DNA of 9,636 nt from Candidatus Cloacimonadota bacterium. Lineage in GTDB: Bacteria; Cloacimonadota; Cloacimonadia; Cloacimonadales; TCS61. Under the pieces are notes generated by a model. It made no database searches, had not been told where the DNA came from, and was given only the letters and a program-made list of their open reading frames with translations. Every line of letters begins with the position of its first letter. Positions within the stretch are counted from its first letter, which is position 1. Below are positions 1 to 7,546 of the stretch, in pieces. The stretch is taken from NCBI GenBank assembly GCA_018654125.1, contig JABIME010000013.1, forward strand, positions 1-9,636, read 5' to 3'. The position numbers were made by a program, and so were the translations under genes.

Positions 1-1455
<1,455 letters not shown>

Positions 1456-1459
1456 GTGA

Positions 1460-1479
1460 ATTTCTTTAGATAAAGAAAT
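1460..1479 (+). terminator. AT-rich hairpin between uvrA and dapD, possible weak terminator
   Basis: A perfect 8-bp inverted repeat, ATTTCTTT (1460-1467) and AAAGAAAT (1472-1479), surrounds a 4-nt AGAT loop. It starts five bases after the uvrA stop. Each arm has only one G or C, and only three T residues follow (1481-1483) before the dapD ribosome binding site. It is therefore a poor intrinsic terminator. It could instead be an mRNA 3' end stabiliser, a leaky attenuator, or chance in AT-rich DNA. The repeat itself is seen directly; its role is inferred. Confidence 0.35.
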
Positions 1480-1483
1480 ATTT

Positions 1484-1488
1484 GGGAG
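1484..1488 (+). promoter_or_regulatory. Ribosome binding site of dapD (GGGAG), decides the start
   Basis: GGGAG lies 5 nt before the ATG at 1494. An in-frame TTG at 1482 would add four residues, but it would place this site inside the coding region and has no purine-rich site of its own. The ATG is therefore preferred. Confidence 0.7.
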
Positions 1489-1493
1489 TTATT

Positions 1494-2291
1494 ATGAGTA
1501 TAAAAACACAGATAATTGAATTATATAACAAAAAAGAATTTTCTGAAAATGATAAAAAGTTGTTCTTAGAGTTTAGAAATGGACTGAATTCTGGAGAGAT
1601 ACGAGCTGCTGAAAAGATCGATGGAAATTGGATTACAAATAATTGGGTTAAAAAAGGAATACTCGCTGGTTTTAAGATGGGTAAAATAGTAAAATTAGGT
1701 TCATTTATGGATAAAGACACATATCCAGTGCAAGATCTTACAACCAGAAATAATATAAGAATTGTACCTGGAGGTTCTTCCATTCGAGAAGGTGCTCATA
1801 TTGGTGAAAATGTAATAATGATGCCTCCAATGTATATAAATGTTGGAGCTTTTATTGATGATGGATCGATGATAGATTCTCATGCTCTTGTTGGTACCTG
1901 TGCTCAAATTGGAAAGAATGTGCATCTTAGTGCAGCTTCGCAAATTGGAGGCGTTTTAGAACCCATTAGTGCAAATCCAGTAATAATTGAAGATAACGTT
2001 TTCATTGGTGGAAATTGTGGTATTTATGAGGGTGTAATAGTTGACCAGAATGCAATAATTGCAGCTGGAGTAACAATAACTGGGGGAACACCAGTTTTTG
2101 ATTCAATAAATAACCGGTTCCTCAAAAAAGATGAAAATAATTCATTGCATATTCCAGAAGGTGCCGTTGTTGTTCCTGGTTCACGTAAGATGAAGAATAA
2201 CGAAAATTTCTCAATTTATTGTCCTATTATTATTAAATACAGAGATGAAAAAAGTAACAGGTCAGTAATTTTAGAAGAAGCTTTGAGATGA
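1494..2291 (+). CDS. dapD: DapD, 2,3,4,5-tetrahydropyridine-2,6-dicarboxylate N-succinyltransferase
   Basis: Transfers an acyl group, normally succinyl from succinyl-CoA, to tetrahydrodipicolinate in the acylated branch of diaminopimelate/lysine synthesis; a cytoplasmic homotrimer. The 265-residue product is close to the E. coli length (274). The N-terminal helical domain carries the family stretch AEKIDGNWITNNWVKKG (39-55). From about residue 95 to 200 the chain has hexapeptide repeats forming a left-handed beta-helix, including GTCAQIGKNVHLS (134-146) and IGGVLEP (151-157). Asp128 (in MID) and Glu179 (in YEG) line up with the Asp and Glu implicated in catalysis in this family. The N-terminal domain separates it from the shorter DapH acetyltransferases. 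It follows uvrA after 38 bp, and its TGA overlaps the ATG of the next gene (ATGA), implying translational coupling. Family assignment is firm; the acyl donor is inferred from homology only. Confidence 0.93.
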   Translation: MSIKTQIIELYNKKEFSENDKKLFLEFRNGLNSGEIRAAEKIDGNWITNNWVKKGILAGFKMGKIVKLGSFMDKDTYPVQDLTTRNNIRIVPGGSSIREGAHIGENVIMMPPMYINVGAFIDDGSMIDSHALVGTCAQIGKNVHLSAASQIGGVLEPISANPVIIEDNVFIGGNCGIYEGVIVDQNAIIAAGVTITGGTPVFDSINNRFLKKDENNSLHIPEGAVVVPGSRKMKNNENFSIYCPIIIKYRDEKSNRSVILEEALR

Positions 2292-3409
2292 AACCAATAA
2301 AATATGCAAATCGGATAGATGGATTAGAAAAATCTGAGTTGCGAAAGTTATTTGATAAAGCTCCGATAAATTCTATAAATCTTGGTTTAGGTGAGATTCA
2401 ATTTGCAACTCCAAAAATAATTACAGATAAAGCAATTGATGTCATTAAGCAAAACAATATACGATATACTCCTAATGCAGGATTACCAGATTTACAAAAA
2501 ACAATATCACATTACTACAATATCAAACTAAATAATAATGTCTGTGTAACAACCGGAGCAGAAGAAGCAATTTTTGCATCTCTTTTTAGTTTTATAGATC
2601 CGGGTGATGAAGTATTAATTGCAAATCCAACTTACATTGCTTATAAAACCATTATCAAAATGATGGATGGGATACCTGTTGAATTTGATCTGAATCCTGA
2701 GCAAGAATTTGAATTAAATCGTAAAGATTTCTCAAACAAGATAACATCCAAAACAAAAATATTACTCTTAAACAATCCATCAAATCCTACAGGTAAATGC
2801 TTCACAGAAGAAGAGGTTGACTTCATTATATCTAAATGTGAAGAGAATAACATACTTATAATTGTGGATGAGATTTATCGTGAATTATATACTGAAAAGA
2901 GACCCGTATCTTTCTTAGAAAAAAATGGAAAGATCATTGTGATATCAGGTCTATCTAAATCACATTGTATGAGCGGTTGGCGAATTGGATGGACAGTATC
3001 TAATGATCCTGATCTAATTAAGCCGATTATTGTTTCCCACCAATATATTTGCACTTGTGCTCCACACATTTCACAAGAAGTTGCCATTACTGCTTTATCT
3101 GAAGATGGAATGAATGCTCAGAGAGAGATACGCAGGGAACTCATTGCAAATAGAGAAGTTACCCAAGATTTTTTTAATCAATTTTTACCTGATATACCAA
3201 TTCTGCAAAATACTTCTTCCCCATATTTTTTTTTTAGAGTGAACAATAGTGATATCACACTTGCAGATGAGCTGATAAAGAATGGATTAATAATTATGCC
3301 GGGAAGTTTATTTGGCTCAAATGGAAAACAATGGGTCAGATTAAATTATGCTATTGATAAAAAAAAGCTTGCCAAAGGTTTACATATTATTAAATCTATT
3401 AATATATAA
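2288..3409 (+). CDS. Class I/II PLP aminotransferase, likely N-acyl-diaminopimelate aminotransferase (DapC/PatA-like)
   Basis: A fold-type I pyridoxal-phosphate aminotransferase of 373 residues, a normal full length. Visible landmarks are TTGAEEA (88-94, phosphate-binding region), NNPSNPTG with Asn166 (162-169), VDEIY with Asp194 and Tyr197 (193-197), the Schiff-base Lys224 in SGLSKSH (220-226), and Arg232 in GWRIGW. Arg351 in WVRLNYA is the expected substrate-carboxylate arginine. The SKSHxMxGWRIG pattern resembles the aspartate aminotransferase/PatA group. Its start codon overlaps the dapD stop by 4 bp, so it is probably co-translated with dapD. The succinylase branch needs an aminotransferase right after DapD, so N-succinyl-2-amino-6-oxopimelate is the best guess for substrate. 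A general aspartate or other amino-acid aminotransferase remains possible, so no symbol is given. A T10 run at 3226-3235 encodes part of the Tyr-Phe-Phe-Phe stretch (residues 313-316) and is a potential slippage site upstream of Arg351. Confidence 0.88.
   Translation: MKPIKYANRIDGLEKSELRKLFDKAPINSINLGLGEIQFATPKIITDKAIDVIKQNNIRYTPNAGLPDLQKTISHYYNIKLNNNVCVTTGAEEAIFASLFSFIDPGDEVLIANPTYIAYKTIIKMMDGIPVEFDLNPEQEFELNRKDFSNKITSKTKILLLNNPSNPTGKCFTEEEVDFIISKCEENNILIIVDEIYRELYTEKRPVSFLEKNGKIIVISGLSKSHCMSGWRIGWTVSNDPDLIKPIIVSHQYICTCAPHISQEVAITALSEDGMNAQREIRRELIANREVTQDFFNQFLPDIPILQNTSSPYFFFRVNNSDITLADELIKNGLIIMPGSLFGSNGKQWVRLNYAIDKKKLAKGLHIIKSINI
3226..3235 (+). repeat. T10 homopolymer inside the aminotransferase gene
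   Basis: Ten consecutive T residues within codons for Tyr-Phe-Phe-Phe. The frame is intact as given, because family residues after the run (Arg351 region) remain in frame. Gain or loss of one base would remove the last ~57 residues, including the substrate-binding arginine. Confidence 0.9.
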
Positions 3410-3429
3410 TATTATTTATTTATTTTCTT

Positions 3430-3454
3430 ATTTTATTTTATTTTATTTTATTTT
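3430..3454 (+). repeat. Five perfect tandem ATTTT repeats upstream of the first GGDEF gene
   Basis: ATTTT is repeated five times without error (3430-3454), with a partial unit (TT) before it and less regular TATTT/TTATT sequence from 3410 onward. It fills most of the 63-bp gap between the aminotransferase stop (3409) and the cyclase start (3473), and ends 4 bp before the Shine-Dalgarno. Short tandem repeats of this kind can vary in number by replication slippage. Here that would alter promoter or leader spacing but not the reading frame. No convincing -10/-35 pair can be picked out in this T-rich sequence. Confidence 0.9.
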
Positions 3455-3458
3455 GAAC

Positions 3459-3464
3459 AGGAGG
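3459..3464 (+). promoter_or_regulatory. Strong Shine-Dalgarno (AGGAGG) of the first GGDEF gene
   Basis: AGGAGG, followed by two more G, lies 8 nt before the ATG at 3473. It is the best ribosome binding site in the window. It fixes the start even though the resulting N terminus lacks basic residues. Confidence 0.85.
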
Positions 3465-3472
3465 GGAATTGT

Positions 3473-5179
3473 ATGAATTTTCTTTGCATTATATTAATGC
3501 TCATAACAATTACAGTTTCTCTTAATACATCTACACATATTGATAGCCTAGAGACCAAATTAAAGATAGTAGTAGCAGAAGAAAAGATAAAAGTTCTTAA
3601 TGCACTTTCACAAGAATATCTATTCATAGCACCAGAACAAGCAATAATTTATAGTGAACAAGCTGCAGAGCTTGCAATAAAATTTAAAGACGAAATTAAC
3701 GAAAGAGAAGCATATAACCACAGCGCTAATTCATACGCAGTTATTAAAGATTACAAAAATACTATTCGCTTATTAGAAATGGCACTAAGTACTAGTGAAA
3801 TAATTGGTGATGTTGAGTTGATCCTCTTTGATATTTATAGAATTGCCGATGTTTATAGCACCAGTAAAAATCATACCAAATCAATTGAATTCTATAATAA
3901 AGCATTAAAGATAAATGAGATAATGAATAATCGAAGTGAAGTATCTCTTGCTCTAAATAGAATTGGTTTAGAATATAAAAAAGCAGGGCAATATAAAAAA
4001 GCCTCTGAGTTTTTTATAAGAGCATTAAGATTTGAAGAGGAAAATGTTCGTGTTCTTATGCGTAATGAATACAAACAAATATCCGAATTTTATACTTCAA
4101 GAGGGGAAGATGAAAAAGCTCTTGAGTATTATAAACTATTTACTTCTATTAGAGATACAATAGCCCGTGCAGAGCGGTCCCAAAAAATTAGTGATATGCA
4201 ATATACTTATGAAGAAGAGCAGAGGAAACGAAAGATTGAATTACTTCAAAAAGAAAAAGAAATTCGAGATCTTGAATTACAGCATTTGATACTTGAACAG
4301 GAAAGACAGGAAAAAGAATTTATTGCAGTTCAGAGACTTCAGGAGATAGAATCTTTAAATAGAGAAAAAGAATATAGAGTTGCACAATTAAAAATTGCAG
4401 GATATGAAAAAGGAAAAATTCAGGAAAAGATCGACACTTATCAGAAGAATAAAGAAATCCGTGATCTTGAACTAATAAATAGAGCTTCACAAATTAAAAC
4501 ACAGAAATATACTCAAACTGTTCTAATATCAGGAATTATATTTATTTTCATTTTTGCCATAGTTGGTTTCTACCTTGCCTTTAGCAATATAAAGACAAAC
4601 AAAAAACTTAAAGCTGCCTATGCAAAACTTGAGCAAATTGCAAAAACAGATCCATTAACACACCTTTCAAATCGTCGAGATATGATAGAAAAAATGGTTC
4701 ATGAGCAAAAACGTTTTGGAAGAAATGGAAAATCATTTGTTCTAGTAATGGCAGATATTGATGATTTCAAAAAAATTAATGATGACAATGGACATGACTG
4801 CGGTGATTTTATTCTTGAATCATTAGCAAAACAAATGAAATCTACTGTGCGTCAGCAAGACCTTACCGGACGTTGGGGTGGTGAAGAATTCTTAATGCTT
4901 CTACCAGAAACAGAGATTGAAGGTGGTGTAGCTCTAGCCAATAAAATACGTAAAGATATTGAAGCAACTTCGTATGTATTCAACGAAATCAAATTGGAAT
5001 TAACAATGACTTTTGGTGTAAGTGTTTATGATAGACCAATGAATATTGATAAATGCATAAAGATGGCTGATGAAGCGTTATATAATGGCAAGAGAAAGGG
5101 TAAAAATTGCGTTGTGATGACAAAGCCAAAAGAAAAACCAATAATTAATAGAGTTGATAGAACTGCTCAATCAGGATAA
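3473..5179 (+). CDS. Membrane-anchored diguanylate cyclase: TPR sensor, coiled coil, TM helix, GGDEF
   Basis: Predicted to make cyclic di-GMP from two GTP at the inner membrane. The 568 residues read: a hydrophobic N terminus (3-17) that could be a signal peptide or anchor, although it lacks a basic n-region; about four TPR-like units (about 80-230, clearest at 118-150 and 160-190); a charged coiled coil (about 235-345) in which KEIRDLEL occurs twice (262-269 and 327-334); one membrane helix (about 348-370); and a GGDEF domain (about 385-548). Catalytic features are intact: DID (428-430), Asn436, GHDCGD (440-445) and GGEEF (469-473). The product-inhibition I-site RQQD (460-463) sits five residues upstream of GGEEF, the usual spacing. 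TPRs and coiled coil should lie outside the cytoplasm with the cyclase inside. The TPR/coiled-coil layout resembles Bacteroidota TPR sensor kinases, with the kinase replaced by GGDEF. A shortened paralogue follows after 8 bp. The ligand or partner of the sensor is unknown. Confidence 0.92.
   Translation: MNFLCIILMLITITVSLNTSTHIDSLETKLKIVVAEEKIKVLNALSQEYLFIAPEQAIIYSEQAAELAIKFKDEINEREAYNHSANSYAVIKDYKNTIRLLEMALSTSEIIGDVELILFDIYRIADVYSTSKNHTKSIEFYNKALKINEIMNNRSEVSLALNRIGLEYKKAGQYKKASEFFIRALRFEEENVRVLMRNEYKQISEFYTSRGEDEKALEYYKLFTSIRDTIARAERSQKISDMQYTYEEEQRKRKIELLQKEKEIRDLELQHLILEQERQEKEFIAVQRLQEIESLNREKEYRVAQLKIAGYEKGKIQEKIDTYQKNKEIRDLELINRASQIKTQKYTQTVLISGIIFIFIFAIVGFYLAFSNIKTNKKLKAAYAKLEQIAKTDPLTHLSNRRDMIEKMVHEQKRFGRNGKSFVLVMADIDDFKKINDDNGHDCGDFILESLAKQMKSTVRQQDLTGRWGGEEFLMLLPETEIEGGVALANKIRKDIEATSYVFNEIKLELTMTFGVSVYDRPMNIDKCIKMADEALYNGKRKGKNCVVMTKPKEKPIINRVDRTAQSG
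5173..5176 (+). promoter_or_regulatory. Weak ribosome binding site (AGGA) of the second GGDEF gene
   Basis: AGGA lies 11 nt before the GTG start at 5188, inside the last codons of the upstream cyclase. The long spacing and GTG start suggest weaker initiation, or translation coupled to the first gene. An in-frame TAG at 5182-5184 excludes a longer product from a standard start codon. Confidence 0.45.
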
Positions 5180-5187
5180 AATAGATT

Positions 5188-6222
5188 GTGAAAGAAAAAA
5201 CAAAAATATTTGCTCTACTATTAGTCTTTTGCTTTTTCTTTATTAATATTTACGCTGCAGAAAACATCGAATTCTTACGCTCTTCGTTAGATGATGCAAC
5301 AGATATTGAGCGTTCTAATATATTTTTTAAACTTGCATCACAAACTGATTCTATAGAGATCTCAGAAAGATTAAACTACTGTATACAAGCAAAAAGTATT
5401 GCATTAAAGTTAGATAATAGTGAATTACTTTTTGATATACTTTCATTAGAATCGAAGATACATAAAGAAGCTAATGATATTGAAAACTACTCTATCTCTA
5501 TTCAAGAATATTTAAATATGTGTGAAAAAATATCTTCATTAGATATGGAAAACAGTAAGAAACAAATTACAAAGCAAATCATAATTAGAAACTCTTTTAT
5601 GATAGGTTTTATTATCTTTCTTAATATTGCATTTATTATATTTGCACGATATCGTTTAAAAACAGTAGATCATATGAAACTTGAAAAAGCAAATGTAAGA
5701 CTTGAAGAAATCTCAAGAAAAGATCCTCTAACGAACATTTCAAATAGACGCGACATTCTTGAGAAAATAGAATATGAAACTCTGCGTTTTGAAAGAAACA
5801 AAAAAACTTTTTGTCTTGTAATGGGTGATATTGACCACTTTAAAGCCGTTAATGACAGATATGGTCATGAGTGTGGAGATCATGTTCTTAGAGAACTTGT
5901 TGAAACCATTATCACTGGCTTGAGGAAGCAAGATATTGTAGGAAGATGGGGTGGTGAAGAATTTATTCTTCTACTTCCTGAAACCTTGATTAATGGTGGG
6001 AAGGTAGCTGCCGAAAAGATCAGAAGAAAGATTGCTCAAAAAGAATTTATTTATAATAATAAGATAATTCCTGTTACAATAACCTTCGGAGTAAGTGAGT
6101 ATTCTATTGAAAAAGATATCGATGAATGTATTAAGGAAGCTGATACAGCCTTGTATAAAGGGAAAAACAAAGGTAGGAATCGAGTAGAACTATTCAATCC
6201 GAAAGAGATTTTGATCGGATAA
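5188..6222 (+). CDS. Second membrane-anchored diguanylate cyclase: short helical sensor, TM helix, GGDEF
   Basis: Predicted c-di-GMP synthase of 344 residues. The GTG start gives a textbook export signal: basic MKEKTK, a hydrophobic core (8-20), and a possible cleavage site after AYA or AYAA (around 22-24). A short helical region (about 27-118) follows, then one membrane helix (about 136-153), a linker helix, and a GGDEF domain (about 170-336). Key residues are present: DID (214-216), Asn222, GHECGD (226-231), I-site RKQD (246-249) and GGEEF (255-259). By eye the GGDEF domain is about half identical to that of the preceding gene. Residues 30-116 also align without gaps to residues 26-112 of that protein, so the two appear to be tandem paralogues. 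This one lacks the later TPR units and the coiled coil. It sits 8 bp downstream of its paralogue and is presumably co-transcribed. Its signal is unknown. Confidence 0.92.
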   Translation: MKEKTKIFALLLVFCFFFINIYAAENIEFLRSSLDDATDIERSNIFFKLASQTDSIEISERLNYCIQAKSIALKLDNSELLFDILSLESKIHKEANDIENYSISIQEYLNMCEKISSLDMENSKKQITKQIIIRNSFMIGFIIFLNIAFIIFARYRLKTVDHMKLEKANVRLEEISRKDPLTNISNRRDILEKIEYETLRFERNKKTFCLVMGDIDHFKAVNDRYGHECGDHVLRELVETIITGLRKQDIVGRWGGEEFILLLPETLINGGKVAAEKIRRKIAQKEFIYNNKIIPVTITFGVSEYSIEKDIDECIKEADTALYKGKNKGRNRVELFNPKEILIG

Positions 6223-6271
6223 TTTTAATCGCTAACAAATTATTTCAAATCTATTAACAATTGTTTAATAT
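6223..6271 (+). other. Convergent intergenic spacer with a 10-bp palindrome, no clear terminator
   Basis: These 49 bp separate the 3' ends of the cyclase operon (plus strand) and the topA-permease operon (minus strand). AACAATTGTT (6256-6265) is a perfect palindrome but has no loop and no adjacent T-run, so it does not look like an intrinsic terminator for either direction. No G+C-rich stem followed by a U-tract was found. Confidence 0.5.
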
Positions 6272-7537
6272 TTATTCGAAGTAATAAATTGCTTTAATAG
6301 GATCTATCTTAGAAGCTTTGTAAGCTGGGTATATACCGGAAGCGAATCCTATAAATAATGAAAATGCTAAACCAAGTAAAATTCCTTCTATTGGAACAGG
6401 AAAACTAAATTTTAGTGCAACTGTTATCACTTTTACCAGCAGTGTAGAGAGTAAAATTCCAACCAGTGCACCTAAAAGAGAGAGCGTAATAGCTTCCAAA
6501 ATAAATAGTAGGAAGATATCGCGGTCTGTAGCACCGATGCTCTTTCTAATTCCAATCTCCTTCATTCTTTCGTTAATTGAAATTAGTAATGTACTAAAAA
6601 GCCCAATTCCACCCACAATAAGTGAAATTGATGCAATAGCAGAAAGTGTGATGTTCCACTTTTTCATCATTTCATTTATCTCTTTTGTTATGTTAAGCAT
6701 TAAAGCACCAATATTATTAAATGAGAAGTCATGACCCATATTATGATTTACCAGCAAGCTTTGACGCGCAGTATTTTTCATGTTAGGATAATCTTGCTCA
6801 CTATTTGCTTGAAGATAGATGTAATCTATTGAATTATTTGACTTTAGATATTTTGCCCCTGTAGAAAGAGGGATATAAACAGCTTCAAGATCACGCTGTC
6901 TTTGCCAACTGTTAAAATTCATCCCATTAGAGTTAAGTTTATCATTATCGAGTATTCCAATAACTTTGTAGCGTTGATTTCCAATACTTATTTTATTACC
7001 TAAAGGATCTTTCCCTTTAAAATATTTATCTACAAAACCATGACCTACAATACATACTTTTAATGAGTTAAGGTTCTCGAAAGAGTTAAAAAGTCTTCCA
7101 GATTTTAAGTTATATGTTTTACTAAGGAAAAACTCGTTATTTGTTGCTCTAAGATTTAGATTTTCCTCTTTATCTTTAAATAGATATTTTTGCCATGTTT
7201 CAATTTGGCCATAAATATATTTTGATTCTACATTTTTCTTAATGTGCATATAATCTTCAAAGGTTAAAGGTTTTACTTCACGTTGAATTCTTCTAAAACG
7301 ATATCTTCTGTGGCTGGAAATATTTTGTTCACCTGCCGATGGATAGATAATAACAGAGTTATTCCAACCCATCTCTTTCATGCGCTCATTAATCAATATT
7401 TTCATCCCATAAATTGTAGAGAACATAGTTACAACCGCAAAAACACCAATTATAATTCCGAGTAAAGTAAGAAAAGATCGCATCTTATGTGTGAAAATAT
7501 TCTGAATACTGCTACCTAAACTTTCTGAAAAATACAT
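6272..7537 (-). CDS. MacB/FtsX-type ABC transporter permease
   Basis: Inner-membrane permease subunit of a type VII (MacB/LolE-like) ABC system; such proteins transmit ATP-driven movement to the periplasm to move drugs, peptides or lipoproteins, or to control envelope enzymes. The 421 residues, near the usual ~400, show a first membrane helix (about 21-44) after the KMRSFLTLLGIIIGV motif, and a large extracytoplasmic MacB core domain (about 45-290). Three C-terminal helices of the FtsX domain follow (about 297-320, 340-370 and 384-404). The coupling-helix motif NERMKEIGIRKSIGA lies at 322-336, and the family C terminus SGIYPAYKASKIDPIKAI at 400-417. Residues 77-86 contain six arginines, unusual within the core domain. 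The start ATG follows the topA stop by 9 bp, so the genes are probably co-transcribed. No ATP-binding subunit or membrane fusion protein is encoded in this window, so partner and substrate cannot be named. Confidence 0.93.
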   Translation of the reverse strand: MYFSESLGSSIQNIFTHKMRSFLTLLGIIIGVFAVVTMFSTIYGMKILINERMKEMGWNNSVIIYPSAGEQNISSHRRYRFRRIQREVKPLTFEDYMHIKKNVESKYIYGQIETWQKYLFKDKEENLNLRATNNEFFLSKTYNLKSGRLFNSFENLNSLKVCIVGHGFVDKYFKGKDPLGNKISIGNQRYKVIGILDNDKLNSNGMNFNSWQRQRDLEAVYIPLSTGAKYLKSNNSIDYIYLQANSEQDYPNMKNTARQSLLVNHNMGHDFSFNNIGALMLNITKEINEMMKKWNITLSAIASISLIVGGIGLFSTLLISINERMKEIGIRKSIGATDRDIFLLFILEAITLSLLGALVGILLSTLLVKVITVALKFSFPVPIEGILLGLAFSLFIGFASGIYPAYKASKIDPIKAIYYFE

Positions 7538-7540
7538 TAA

Positions 7541-7544
7541 TCCT
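7541..7544 (-). promoter_or_regulatory. Ribosome binding site (AGGA) of the permease gene
   Basis: On the minus strand GCAGGA precedes the ATG at 7537 with only 3 nt after AGGA, within the 9-nt gap behind the topA stop. Spacing is tight but it is the only candidate. Translation is probably helped by ribosomes finishing topA. Confidence 0.45.
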
Positions 7545-7546
7545 GC

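Noticed and set aside
1482..1484. TTG as the start of dapD
   Set aside because: The GGGAG ribosome binding site fits the ATG at 1494 and would be buried in the coding sequence of the longer form.
1466..1783. Minus-strand open frame of 105 codons, and other overlapping minus- or plus-strand frames of 60-80 codons across the window
   Set aside because: All lie inside well-identified genes, show no domain or clear ribosome binding site, and have compositions typical of shadows of the coding strand.
3430..3454. Tandem repeats as part of a CRISPR or integration site
   Set aside because: Units are 5 bp with no spacers, no integrase, no tRNA and no target duplication nearby; it is a simple sequence repeat.
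3410..3472. Promoter for the cyclase operon, including a TTGAAC at 3453-3458
   Set aside because: TTGAAC lies too close to the Shine-Dalgarno to act as a -35 box for this gene, and the T-rich spacer gives many equally poor -10 matches. No specific promoter can be supported.
6256..6265. Palindrome AACAATTGTT as a bidirectional terminator
   Set aside because: It has no loop, few G-C pairs and no following T-tract on either strand.
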